Below, one piece after another: positions 32,228-43,850 of a DNA stretch of 64,000 nt; the first letter of the stretch is position 1; each line of letters opens with the position of its first letter. Made by a program: the position numbers and the translations under genes. This DNA comes from Piliocolobus tephrosceles (taxonomy: Eukaryota > Chordata > Mammalia > Primates > Cercopithecidae), in assembly GCF_002776525.5 (NCBI RefSeq), contig NC_045438.1, positions 149,026,095-149,090,094 of the forward strand, in the 5' to 3' direction. The notes below the pieces were generated by a model. The model did no database searches. It had not been told where the DNA came from and saw nothing but the letters and a program-made list of their open reading frames with translations.

Positions 32228-35200
32228 CACACTGTTTAGTTTTTAAAGGTTAGTTTTTTTTGTCAAGAATGTTTCACTAATGTGTACTTCTAAATAAAGT
32301 TTTCATCAGAATGTGGTAGGGTCACTATGTTTTTCAAACTTAAAGTTGATTAAGATGCAAAAATGACCTGATAACCTTATAGTGAAAAATTCTTTTGATT
32401 GGTAGTATATTTTTAAGATAATTCTGTGACATTTTAATAAAATACACCTAAGTGTTCACCCTTTAACAGATGCTTCTCTTGCCATCAAGACATTTGCTAA
32501 AATGAAGGTATCTCCTTTTAAAACCTTTGGCATTGACAGCAATTAATCCATGCAACAACAATCAAGGCTTTTTCTGCTTGGCCTCTTGCTTGGATTTGGT
32601 GCTGTATATTGCCTTTTGAAGAATAAGTTTGGATGTGTATTTTGCAGAACCTGTTTCACTATCACGAAGGAGAGTCAGTTAAGTCTGCTTCAATGTGTGA
32701 AAGCAAACAAAAGGCCTCCCTCTTCCCGGTTCTAGGGGAAGGGCTTACCTTCTTGACCTGCTTTCTTGGCGGGCTTTGTCTTCCAAGCCCAGACACCCAA
32801 GTACATACAACAGATGTTGCTCAGAGTCAGTCCCAAATCACAGCTTGCTAATGAGAACGCAGTTGCCTCAAGGGAGTGGATTCACCCATCCCCTCCCTGC
32901 CACCACTGTAGTCCCCTTTGTGAGGGGAGGAGAGCTGCGCTTCTGAGGCCTCAGTGCCTCCATGGCTTCTCTGCAAGTTCTTCAACTCCTGGTGCTTTCA
33001 AAGTGTCGATTACACCAAAGCCAATTATTAATGTTCACCATGAAATCGTTTGAATAATACTTTCCATGGTGAAAGTATCCGAACTTTTTTAAACAGAGGG
33101 CAGACAGGAGCTAATAAATAATCAATAGTAGATATTCATTCCTTAATAAAACTGAATTGAAAATTTAAATAGAACTGAGTGTTCCAATGTTTATGAAAGA
33201 AATTAAATAGAAAAGTAATGGTTGCCGCAGCTGTCCTCGGCTCCTTAAATGCCACGCTCACAGTGTAGTCCATCTTTGTGTTAGCATTACCGAGTTTCAA
33301 TACACCCTCTGTTACCTTTTCTGCTTATAGCACAAGGTTTTGGCTTGGTTTCTTTCTCAGAAGGGAAAGGTAAAAGAATCATATTAGGGAGGAAGGCATA
33401 CTGGTATAAAAACTGTCTTCTCCCTCTTGTTTTAAAAAATGTCTCGAAAGGTATATTTTTGTTGTTTATATATTTTAAAAAGTATTATGAACTGTGACTT
33501 ATGAATCGCGTGCAGTTGTTCATGGCAGAAGGGGTAGTAGGCAAAAAAAAAAAAAAAAGTATAAACAGACTATAATAAGAAAAGAAAAAAAGAAGCCTCA
33601 ATTGTAGCTCTTCCTACTATACTTTTCAGAACAGAAAAGACAAACTGGTTACACGGTGGCACCCAGCCAATCTCTAACTAGAATCAATTGCTTTGCCAAC
33701 AAGAAACACAAAAGATGTTCAGTGTTTGCAAACCGAGTTTCCTGCAAAAGCACCTTTTCTCCAGGCTAGTGAAACGGGAGATCAAGACAATTTCTGCTGC
33801 TGCTCCTTACCGATGTTTCTCTCCTCCCTGTGTTCCGAAACCTTTCTGGAAGAAGGCAAATACTCATCTAATCCCAGAGGAAAAGGAGACTTTTCACTTC
33901 ACAGCGTGATCTCTTCATTACAGCTGTGTGACCACAGCAGGCAATTGTTCCAAAAGACAGCGACCAATATTATAATTATCTATATAAAACAGTTCACTGG
34001 GTAGCCTTTGTTTTTTTGAAGTTTTAAAAATTTGTATATAGTCTTTCATCTCAACATGATGTGGCCATTATGTAGGGGGGTGGAATACGAGCATGGCTGG
34101 AAGGAGCCAATTCTTGGAAGGAGAAGGGAGAGGAAAAGACAGAGAAAGCTCTCCTTCACCTTTTGCTGCTCCCCTGCTCTTTTATTTCCTCCTTCACTAA
34201 CCACTAGAGGGTTAGAGTGAAAGCAAAATAGAAAACATCAAACTGTAATATAGCCTTTCTCTCCCCATCTTTTTCTCTCTCCCTCTTCCTCATTTCAAAA
34301 GTATTTCGTTTGTTTGTTTGTTTGCTTTTTTAAAAAACATTTCTTACAATCTCAGCCCTTGTCCTTTTTCTTGGCACCATTCAGCATATGCTTTTTCTTC
34401 CTCTTCAGTGTACAGCTCTTCCCCAGGTTTTTCATCACTCCTGCCTTCCAGGTCTCAGAGTCTTGAACAACTTACGACCTAATGCCTAAGATTCTGCAGT
34501 GCCATTAGCTCCATCCACAGGGCTAATAGGCATTTGTGTGTTACCTGGGAACCTCTCCAACATTTACAACACTCTTTCTATGGCAAACATGTATTCTGGG
34601 TGCCACATGGCCTACCTAGACAAACTTTTAGGGTACAGCCAGGTGGTAGTTTGAAGGTGTGTGTGATGTTTTTAAAGGAACCATAAAAAAAGAACTAAAC
34701 ATTCAGTGTGAAAATTACAAAGATGTATACAAATCACTGGAGGAACATCCAGGTCCCAAAGAGGCACTTGGAACCAGTCATCATACGACTATTTGTGACA
34801 AAAATTGAAATGTATTTAGTGGACTATACTTTCTCAGGAAGATTTATTTTTAGAGGTCAGATGTGGATTGAGGACCCAAAAATAGTTATTGTGTAGATTT
34901 GAGATGATATTTTCTATTTCACAACTTTCGTATACCTTGAGATGAGCCATAATTATCTGTAGAAACCTAAATAATGGATTTAAGTCAGTTTCCAGAATGA
35001 GTTCTGAAATAATAAAAGCTTGTTTGTTTCCTTTATGAGAGAAAGGTTTTTTTATTTTTTTAAGAAAGCAAATATTTATTTCATTGGCTAGTAAAAGAAC
35101 ATTCATATTATTCTAAAATTAAACCTATTTGATGTAGAATATCATCACCAGAATGCACCTTTGGAAAGTTTGGAAAAACACCCTAATTTCATATCTGAGA

Positions 35201-35639
35201 AATTACTAATCTCAAGTCGATCCAAAATATAACTAGTCCAAAAGTTTAAATAAATAAGGTACTTTTCAAAACATTACATAATGATAATCGATGTTTAAAG
35301 TGAAACTTACAAGCACTTTATGAATCTGATTGCATTGCCTTTAATAATATTTTATATAGAATGTGTATACATCTGAAGTCTTTGAAGTTAAAAGACGTTA
35401 ACAGCATATTGTGAAATTTCTGCCAATGAATATAAAGACTGAACTAAGAATGTCTAGGTGCTATTTTCATTTGTTTCTCTATTTGCTAACATACTCACCC
35501 AACTCCTAATTACGTCTTTTTTACTTCACTGTCCCACTGACAGTTCATACTCAATATCAGTTAAATAGAGCAACCCTTCACATTTTTCTTAACTCCTATT
35601 GCACATGTTGGTGACTGACACTTTCTTCCACCTATGTGT
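32228..35639. other. unassigned stretch
   Basis: About 3.4 kb with no gene I recognise. It contains an A run (33543-33559) and a short (GTTT)n at 34308-34324. The frames at 33688-34004 have no known domain. Confidence 0.45.
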
Positions 35640-36000
35640 GTAATCCAGACACTAGAATGTCTCTTTCTACTGTTCCTTAATCTCACATTTCATCACATCT
35701 CTCTCCTCTTCCTCATACTCCCTGGCATTGTCTTTAGTGGGGTTCTCATTTTTCATTTGTGTTACTCTAACCATAAACTTATCTGCTGTCTTTGCCTCAA
35801 GCCTTGAGCCTCCTTTGCATCCTAAACACAGCGGTCAGAATGATATTTCTAAGGAATTTGATCACATCCCTCCTTGCTTAACATTCTTCACCATTAACTC
35901 CTCTTTGCCTTCGGGCTGAAATCCCAACTACTTAACCTGGCTTATAAAACTCTTCCAAGTGTGAGCCTTGTGTTCTGCCTCATGTTTCAGCAACTGATAA
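35640..36000 (+). mobile_element. L2: L2 LINE fragment (split, left part)
   Basis: A sense L2 with the 'gtcagaatgatatttct', 'aatttgatcacatccctcc', 'cttaacctggcttataaaa' sequence expected of L2 ORF2 3' end. Split by a hAT element; continues at 36235. Confidence 0.7.
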
Positions 36001-36004
36001 TCTA

Positions 36005-36232
36005 AAGTTGTGCTGCTGATAGGATGGCCACTGGCCATAGGTGGCTGCTTCAATGTCATTTAAAATAAAATAGAATAAAATTAAAATTTCTATTACTTAG
36101 TCATACTCATTACATTTCAAGTACTTTACAGCCACTGTGACTGGTGGCTTTACAGTCACCTACTGCATTAGAGTGAAGACAATATGAATATTCCCACCAA
36201 TGCAAAAAGTTCCTTTGGGCGGCACTGCCTGT
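36005..36232 (+). mobile_element. hAT-type short DNA transposon
   Basis: About 230 bp with near-terminal blocks ttgtgctgctgatagg and cctttgggcggcactgcc, and an internal paired set (ggccactggcca and ttacagccactgtgactggt). This is the pattern of a palindrome-like mammalian hAT-Charlie fossil family; the name is not assigned. It sits within an L2. Confidence 0.65.
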
Positions 36233-36234
36233 TA

Positions 36235-36590
36235 TTCAGTCGTATAGCCAGTGTTCAACGCAGTTAGAAGTTCCTCAAAGATACACACTTTCTTCTGCAT
36301 TGTTGCTTAAACTCTTTCCTCTCTCAAGAGTGTCCTCATTGTCTTTCTCTTAGCTAAATCCTACTCACTTTTTCATAGTCGTGCCCATTCCAACCTGGGT
36401 TAGTCCTCTTCCCATGGGTTTCTATAGCTTCACCAAAGGATCTTTTCTTGCAGTACATTCATTGTAGTTATCTGTTTCCTTATCTTTCTCACTAGACTCT
36501 CAGCTCCGTGCTATCAGAAACTATTTCCTTTAATGTCAAATGCCATGCTTGATTCGTAGAAGGCACTTGAAGCCATGTCTTAGGATAAGT
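36235..36590 (+). mobile_element. L2: L2 LINE 3' end (right part)
   Basis: A sense L2 3' UTR: 'ttcattgtagttatctgtttcc', 'ttctcactagactctcagctcc' and 'tcaaatgccatgcttgattcg' follow in the usual order. Confidence 0.75.
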
Positions 36591-36866
36591 CAAATATAAA
36601 ATATATACTAAAAGTATTTCCTTTGTGATCAAGACTCATGCTTATGGTAAACATTTAACGTTTAAAGTTAGGCAGAGAAGAATTATAAATTTCAAGTTTC
36701 TCTTCTTCCAATTTTTTTGTACTTAGCCAGTCAATTGATTATAAAGTGCTTATCTTACTATATGTCTTTAACACCCAGTATAAAAGTAAAAGGTTAAATT
36801 ATTGAGAAGTAACTTATAAAATTCTTTTTAAAAACCCAGAATATTGGTTAAAAAGACCTCTCAGTG

Positions 36867-37580
36867 GATGTGGAGAAATAGGAACGCTTTTACACTGTTG
36901 GTGGGAGTATAAATTAGTTAAACCATTGTGGAAGACAGTGTGGTGAGTCCTCAAGGATCTAGAATCAGAAATAGCACTTGACCCAGCAATCCCATTACTG
37001 GGTATATACTCAAAGGATTATAAATCATTCTGCTATAAAGACACATGCACACGTTATGTTTATTGCAGCACTGTTCACAATAGCAAAGACTTGGAACCAA
37101 CCCAAATGCCCATCAATGATAGACTGGATAAAGAAAATGTGGCACATATACATCATGGAATACTATGCAGCCATTAAAATGGATGAGTTCATGTCCTTTG
37201 CAGGGACATAGATGAAGCTGGTAACCATCATTCTCAGCAAACTAACACAAGAACAGAGAACCAAACACCACATGTTCTCACTCATAGGTGGGAGTTGAAC
37301 AATGAGAACACATGGACACAGGGAGGAGAACTTCACACACCAGTGTCTGTTGGGGGTTGGGGGACTAGGGGAGGGATAGCATTAGGAGAAATACCTAACG
37401 TAGATGACAGGTTGACGCGTGAAGCAAACCACTATGTCACTTGTATACCTATGTAACAAACCTGCACGTTCTGCATGTGTATCCCAGAATTTGAAGTATA
37501 CTAAGTACTTAGTATAATAAATACATATGCATGTTCTGTACATGTATCCCAGAACTTAAAGTATAATAAAATTTTTTTTT
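36867..37580 (+). mobile_element. LINE-1: L1 3' end, 5'-truncated, clear target duplication
   Basis: About 710 bp of L1 (ORF2 C-terminal portion and 3' UTR) of L1PA/L1PB type. A 15-bp target-site duplication with one mismatch bounds it: aaagacctctcagtg (36852-36866) and aaagacctctgagtg (37581-37595). The 77-codon frame inside is an ORF2 remnant. The 3' end is oddly built: see 37468-37568. Confidence 0.97.
37468..37568. repeat. duplicated L1 3' terminal segment
   Basis: The segment gttctgcatgtgtatccc to the terminal agtata appears twice, at 37468-37499 and 37533-37567, with a few differences. The spacer between copies holds an inverted pair (tactaagtacttagta). Confidence 0.8.
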
Positions 37581-37595
37581 AAAGACCTCTGAGTG

Positions 37596-38654
37596 TTAGA
37601 TACAATGGTTCAGGTGTAAAACATACAACACAATATTTCAATAGTATCATTTAGTTAGATTTCAACACGCTGTGTTGTAATGTCTTTTACTTAAAGTAGG
37701 AGAATTGAGCAAATTTATATCACTTTCAACAGTTGGATTATTAATATTTCTAACACAATATGTAGACCACATTCTCACTTTTGTTTTTATAAATCATTAG
37801 GCTGTGCACATAGAAAAAAAAGGAAATTGATCTGCTTTCTTTTTTGAACATCGGCTTATTTTTAAATTAATGAATCATAGTGATAACACAAAACATTGCT
37901 TCCGCTGTTGTATTTTTTATCTTTTAACTTACTGGAAGCACTAACTTGTGGGTCATTTAAAAAGGTCACTCAACAATACATTTTCTGCTTTTAGTTTTCA
38001 ATTATACATGAACATTTTATGTAATATTCAGAGTTTTGGAGCTGAAGAAATGTGTAGGTAGATTCTGCCTGAGTCCATTCTACTCTGACTTTCCCATCTC
38101 TCTCCACACAGTTTTCTTTTTCTGCAAAGGGCCAACACATCCATAATTGGAGAATAACACATTCCAGAGTCTTCATATGTCAAAATTGTTTTATTGTTTT
38201 AAGAAATAAATAGTTATGATCAATGCATTAAGTTTATTATTCATTTAATTATTCATTTATAGTTATACAGGTCATGGAGCAGCCAATGTGCATGGCTGTA
38301 CACATGGAGGAAGGGAGAATAAATAAACTCCAAATAGAAGGCCTTTATTTGCAAAAACACTTTGAGATAAATCAAATGAGGTTAGAATTTACTATTCTGA
38401 TTAGAAGAGCCTAGACCAATATTAAGACAATTATAGGCCATCTCTATCCTTGCACTAAAAATGTATCCCTTTTTCTGATAGAGTCTATAGGAACTATAGT
38501 GTTCACCTACATAGTGCTAGGGTGCATTTTCTAATCCAAGTATAAGGGATTTACCCACTAATTAACCTATAACTCATTCTGTGTGACAACTCATGGAGCA
38601 GATAGAGTGCATTTGTAGTTTCGTTCTTATTACAGAAAAGGAAAACAAGAACCA
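37596..38654. other. unassigned stretch, A+T-rich
   Basis: No gene recognised. Confidence 0.45.
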
Positions 38655-38960
38655 TAATTGCCTCAGGATTACTGTATCATTCAGGATTGGCCAAGTTATG
38701 CTAAGATAATAAATGAACTTGGAAATCTTGTTGACTTAAACAAGTGTTTTTCTTGCTTATGCTACATATCCAGTATAGTTGCATGTATGAAGGGAGGTGG
38801 TATGGGGCTGTCCTACTCATGGAAGCTTAGGAATACTGCTGATGCAGGCTCCACCATAAGAGACCATACATGAAGAGCTCATACCTTTCTGTCACTTCTG
38901 CTCACAGCTCATTGGCCAGAGCTAGTTAGGTGGCTCTGCCTTATTTAAAGAGAGTTTGGA
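38655..38960 (+). mobile_element. probable ancient interspersed repeat
   Basis: Text such as cattcaggattggccaagt, tttttcttgcttatgctacat and ctcattggccagagctagt resembles a mammalian fossil repeat that I cannot name with certainty. Confidence 0.5.
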
Positions 38961-39128
38961 AGTGAAGAGGGGAAGGTGAATATTGGATGAATAGAACTGT
39001 CACAACTAACTAGAGAAAGTGTCAAACCCAAGACTCCTTCATTCCCACTAGCATCAGTAAAAATAACTGATAAATGTTAACTGGAGACAACTCTATTTCC
39101 AAATTAAGTGAATGGTGAATTGACTCTT

Positions 39129-39446
39129 TTTTACTATTTTATTTTATCTTTTTGAGATGAAGTCTCACTCTGTCACCCAGGCTGGAGTGCAGTGGCGTGA
39201 TCTCAGCTCACTGCAACCTCTGCTCCCTGGTTCAAGTGATTCTCCTGCCTCAGCCTCCTGAGTAGCTGGGATTACAGGTGCACACCACCACACTTGGCTA
39301 ATTTTTTATATATTTTTTTATTTTTTGTAGAGACAGGTTTCACCATGTTAGCCAGGCTGGTCTCGAACTCCTGACCTCAAGTAATTTCCCCGCCTTGGCC
39401 TCCCAAAGTGTTGGGATTACAGGCATGAGCCACCATGTCTTGCCTA
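39129..39446 (-). mobile_element. Alu: Alu SINE, antisense
   Basis: A full-length antisense Alu with a T-rich tail on the left (39129-39152). An 11-bp target duplication, aattgactctt at 39118-39128 and 39447-39457, is perfect. Confidence 0.97.
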
Positions 39447-39879
39447 AATTGACTCTTAATGAAACCAGTTTATCTCCTTTTAAATACTGGTTTACTGTGA
39501 CTAGTTTTTGATTCTCAATATGAATTCAGGGCATCTGGCAGGTTAAGTGGAAAGTATTATTCCTCTCTATATAAAAAAATGCAATCATTGGAGGACATAG
39601 TACAACTAAGTGTCTCAACGGAAAATTGAATTACAACATAAATTAGCTCTTCCTTCATAGATAATTGCCCAATGTAGATGGGGACGTGGTTATTAGGTTA
39701 TAGTGCAGTTGTTGCCAAAATGGGGTGCATATACATTTAATAGACAGATTGATACTTGTTCATTCATTCGATTGGTATGTGACAGTTTCCCTTGCCACAT
39801 TTGAGAGGAAATCCTAGAACAAGAGAAGTAGTTCCCTATCATAGAGAGGCTGAAGGTGGTGCCATTACTTATTTGATTG

Positions 39880-40224
39880 TGTATGTGTGTGTTTTTAATG
39901 TTTTCTTAATTAGAACAGATTCTGTCATGTGGGTGTGAATAGAATTGATTTTTCTTAGAATTTTCATCTTTCCGCCCACATTACTCATCTGTGCTTGCAT
40001 GTTGTTTACCTTTTTTACTACATCTCTTAAGATATTAATTGTAACATTTTAAAATTCTCTGCCTGATAATTCCAAAATCTATGTGATATGTGAGGTTTTT
40101 TTTTTTTTTCTTTTGCTTTTTAGCATGTCTTCCATTTGTTTTTGTTGTTGAAAACAAGGCATGACATATAAGGCAATAGGAACTGAGGTAATTAGGCCTT
40201 TAGTGTGAAGATTTATGGTAATCT
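39880..40224 (-). mobile_element. old LINE fragment, antisense (part 1 of 3)
   Basis: Text such as gtgcttgcatgttgtttacc and tgttgttgaaaacaaggcatgac belongs to an old L1-lineage (L1M or HAL1) element in reverse. It is interrupted by the LTR at 40225 and continues after it. Confidence 0.55.
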
Positions 40225-40632
40225 TGATATGGGAGTTATGAAGAAATCACTTAGGCAGATAATGAGGGTACAGAAGTCCTGGGTAAGGCTCTTCTTTTCA
40301 ATGAAAAGCAGCCCCAAATAATTTTCTAACAAAGAGCATGACTGTAAAGTCAAGCTGCAGACATAGATAAGCAAGCTGGAAGCTTGCAAGTGTGAATACT
40401 GGCAGGAACTAGGGACTAGACATATTCAAGATGGTGGCTCCATCTTCCCTTCTCTGCCAGCCACATGTACAGTAAGGAACAGACAAGATGGCACCGATTA
40501 ATTGGAAAGCTCATTTGCATAATAAGATTAGGGTGAGGAGATCAGCCTTCCCTGTGCACTAGGTAAAGGTCATACCTGATTAACCAATCTGTGAGTCCTA
40601 TGTAATTCAGACACCACCTCCTCAAACCTGAC

Positions 40633-40638
40633 TATAAA
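40633..40638 (+). promoter_or_regulatory. LTR TATA box
   Basis: tataaa in the LTR, about 97 bp upstream of the polyadenylation signal. This spacing fits a U3 promoter and an R region. Confidence 0.65.
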
Positions 40639-40729
40639 ATCTGACCCATTCACTGCCAGCCAGTCCTTTCCCCTTGGAAACCCCTCTCTCTATGAAGAGA
40701 CCTGTTTCTCTTTCTCTTCTCTTCTGCCT

Positions 40730-40735
40730 ATTAAA
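40730..40735 (+). promoter_or_regulatory. LTR polyadenylation signal
   Basis: attaaa, the common variant hexamer, followed by a T/G-rich stretch (tcctgtgtgtcc) typical of a downstream element. Confidence 0.55.
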
Positions 40736-40835
40736 CTTCCACTCCTAAACTCCTCCTGTGTGTCCATGTACTAAATTTTCCTGGCACGTGATGACAAACC
40801 CTGGGGTGTATACCCCAGACAACATAGCTGTTTCA

Positions 40836-40964
40836 GTCTGGCTAGGAGTTGGGCCCACCTTAATGTTTGCTATAGCTATAGGTGGTAGTGGTCTCAAAGT
40901 CCTCTAGTGTCTATGTTTTTACTGCTTCAGGCTTCCCTAAGAAATATTCCTCAGATAGAGTTTG
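40836..40964 (-). mobile_element. old LINE fragment, antisense (part 2 of 3)
   Basis: Continues the LINE cut at 40224 (ctggctaggagttggg, tttgctatagctataggt). Confidence 0.5.
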
Positions 40965-40965
40965 T

Positions 40966-41340
40966 GTGCTAAGGTCTGAATGTTTGTGGTCCCACAAAAT
41001 TCATATGTTGAAATCCTAACCCCCGATATGATAGTATTAGGAAGAGGGGGGTCTTTGAAAGATAGCCAGGTCAAGAGGATAGAACTCTTATGATTGGAAC
41101 TAATGCCCTTATTAAAGAGGTCCAAGGGAGCTGGTTTGCCTCTTCTTCCATGTGAGGACACAGCAAGAAGACACCATCCACGAACTGGGAATTGGGTCCT
41201 CACTGGACAGCAAATGTGCTGGCTCCTTGATCTTAGACTTCTCACTTTCCAGAATTGTCAGAAATAAATGTTTGGTGTTTAAACATTTATAGTATTTTGT
41301 TTATAGTATTTTGTTATAGCAGCATGAATGGACTAAGACA
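40966..41340 (+). mobile_element. MLT1: MaLR-type LTR (MLT1 group), sense
   Basis: An old LTR in sense orientation: 'aaattcatatgttgaaatcc' near the 5' end, 'ccatgtgaggacacagcaag' in the middle and 'tttgttatagcagcatgaatgg' at the 3' end. It is inserted in the old LINE. Confidence 0.8.
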
Positions 41341-41965
41341 TGGAATCTGGAGTAAGACCAGAAATCTCAGCTGAGATCTGCTTGTCTGGACAGGAACTAC
41401 TAGAGGCTTAAACTAGCAGAAACATGTAAATAGCAATGTGCTCTTTCAGCTGTAAGTCACTGTTATTCTAGTGGAGTCCTGCTGGTGTGGTGGTAAGGTA
41501 GGGCAAGGGAAGTGTTCTGTAATCTAATAATAAAATCTCTGTTTTCAGCAGGCCTGAGTTCTGGGGCTTTGACCTTTGCAAAGGTTCTATAGTTTTGTTC
41601 GCTTCTAAGCTGAGACAGGAAGTCAGAGAATTGTCCTTTCTCCAGGTGGGTTTTAAAGCTCTGGTCCAGTGTTTCCCCCACCAACTGGAAAGTAGGCTTT
41701 TGTCATGGAGAATGCTCTGGGGTGCTTTACGATGATTATCCCTACCAGAACCATGAGGGGATTTTTCTTTTCTCTTCACCATGGAGGCTTGTTGGGGTTT
41801 CTAAATGTAAAAGTGAGGAGGCCCTTCTAAGACTGCAGCTGCCAGGATTTTCTCAATCGTAAGCTAGTACATATTTCATCTCCTCTAAGTCATCAAAATT
41901 ACTATTTATGTGTTTTTACTAGTTTAAGACTCCAGTAGTTCCTGTCCAGATAAGCAGCTGATATT
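41341..41965 (-). mobile_element. old LINE fragment, antisense (part 3 of 3)
   Basis: Text including gcaggcctgagttctggggc and aggaagtcagagaattgtcc, which I read as a further antisense part of the same old LINE. Diverged, so a moderate call. The 104-codon minus-strand frame is likely a remnant or chance. Confidence 0.45.
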
Positions 41966-42714
41966 TCTGGGTTGTGGTTTGCCCTGCTACCTCATGGGTA
42001 CAAGAAAAGTCATTGATTTTTCAGTAGGTTCAATTTTATCTTGTTGAGAAAATGAGAGTAATGACTTCCAAGCTCTTTATCTGCCAGAGCTAAAACTGGA
42101 GTCTGAGCTTATTTGTTAATAATGTAAATTTGCTCTACCTTAATGTCTTCTGATTAGTTGGCAAGAATAATTAGCAGAGGTCAGATGAGAGGAAAATTTT
42201 TAACAGAATTTTAAGAGAAAACATTGCATAATTAGTAGATAAACTTGAAAATAATTTCCACAATTTAATCGGTATGATCAATAGTGCACGTCTTCTATTT
42301 ATATTTATATGTTAATGTTGAGTGGCTTTTCCATTTATCTGGCCATAAAATCAAGTATCAAAGTAAACTCAACTTAGAACCAGAATTTCCTATTGCTAAA
42401 TCACAAGTATTAAATAAAATTCTTCAAAAAAACAGAGCATATTGAATCATACATTTTGTACTAAAAATGTCATAAATACTACTTTTTGTGTGTGAACAAA
42501 ACTTTTATTTCATTGATAAAAAATATGTAACAAAAAATATTGGTTATTTTATATTTATCTCACCCTTTAAAGTTCCCATTTTGATAGTAAGTTTTATAAC
42601 ATATTCAACATATTAATAATGTTATTAATAATAATAATGTTAATTAATATTAATAACAATATTAATGTATGTACAAATTATAAAGAAACATGTATATGGA
42701 AAGGAATATTCAGA
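41966..42714. other. unassigned stretch with (TAA)n tract
   Basis: A+T-rich, with an imperfect TAA/TTA repeat at 42600-42668. No gene recognised. Confidence 0.5.
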
Positions 42715-42885
42715 TTTTTGCTGCTGGTGTTAAGATTAAAACAATCAGTCTACACAGCTACTTGAGTAACTTTGACCAAATTATGTAACTTCATTGAGCT
42801 TCAGTTCTGATATGCAAAATGGAGACGATGATTTCTATGTCTCCATCTTCTAAGGTTCTTGGTAGGATTAAGAAAGGCAATGCAA
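42715..42885 (+). mobile_element. MIR: MIR SINE (cut by an Alu)
   Basis: Sense MIR: 'ttatgtaacttcattgagcttcag' and 'atgcaaaatggagacgatgattt' are core text. An Alu follows at once and the 3' remainder may extend past 43184. Confidence 0.65.
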
Positions 42886-43183
42886 GGCTGAGTGCGGTGG
42901 CTCACACCTGTAATCCCAGCATTTTGGAAGGCTGAGGTGGGAGGATTGTTTGAGGCCAGGAGTTTGAGACCAGCCTGGGCAACATAGTGAGGTCCCATCT
43001 CTAAAGTTTTAAAAAGTAGCTGAGCATGGTGGCGCACACCTGTAGTCCCAGCTACTTGGGAATGTGAGGTGGAAGGATTGTTTAAGCCTAGGAGGTGAAG
43101 ACTGCAGTGAACTGGGTTCTTGTAGCTGCACTCCAACCTGGGCGACAGAGTGAAACCCTGTCTCAAAACAAAAACAAAAAACA
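42886..43183 (+). mobile_element. Alu: Alu SINE (J-like)
   Basis: A full-length sense Alu, strongly diverged, with a C-interrupted A tail (43164-43183). It sits inside a MIR. Confidence 0.96.
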
Positions 43184-43659
43184 GAGAATGTATATGAAAA
43201 AGATTTTTCAATAACTGTTAAGTGCTAAGCAGCAGCTATCGGTGCTTTAATTTTTCTGAGTTTTCATCCATTGACTCCATATTGCTGCAAAAGGGAATAG
43301 TAGTTTTTTTTTTTTTCTTCAGCTAAATAGTTCACAAACTGGGAATGCATTAAAAACTGTAATAATTTTTTTCTACAAAAAACACTGCATAATTACTCTG
43401 AATATGTGAAAAAATACACTTTTCTCTGAGAAACAACAGTATTACACAGTATCTGGCCCCATGTTGCTCTTAGTATAAAAATTTAAGAAGCAGAACTTGA
43501 GAAAGGCAGAAGATGCCAACTTAGGCCCCTGACATGTTAATTAGGCCCAGAGACACATAATTCTGGACAGGATTTTTGGATAATAGCTTTCTCTTTTTTC
43601 CTAGAAACCACCTGGGATTTTTATTTAAAGGTTATGGGCAGAGGCTCACAGCGCAAGAA

Positions 43660-43850
43660 CATTTTGGTGTAAAGGAAAGATCACTAGGCTAGCATCCTAG
43701 AAGACCTAAATTCTATTCCTACTTCTGATCAAACCAGTGACCACCTTGGAAAACTCACTAACTCTCCTAAAATTGAATCTCCTTTCCTATAAAATGAGTC
43801 TTTTGTAACTAGGACCTAGAGATTCTTTCAACCCATGAAGAATGCATCGG
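43660..43850 (+). mobile_element. MIR: MIR SINE
   Basis: Sense MIR: 'tggtgtaaaggaaagatcac', then 'aaactcactaactctcctaaaa', then 'cctataaaatgagtcttttg'. Confidence 0.65.

Larger units (their letters stand above)
40225..40835 (+). mobile_element. solitary LTR of ERV1 type
   Basis: A 611-bp element starting TG and ending CA, with a 4-bp duplication at its edges (atct/gtct, one mismatch). It has the order of an LTR: long U3, TATA box (40633-40638), a pyrimidine-rich R start, and a polyadenylation signal (40730-40735). No partner LTR or internal region is seen. The family name is not assigned. Confidence 0.8.

Noticed and set aside
42801..43211. 136-codon minus-strand frame
   Set aside because: It is antisense Alu read-through; such frames are a well-known artefact.
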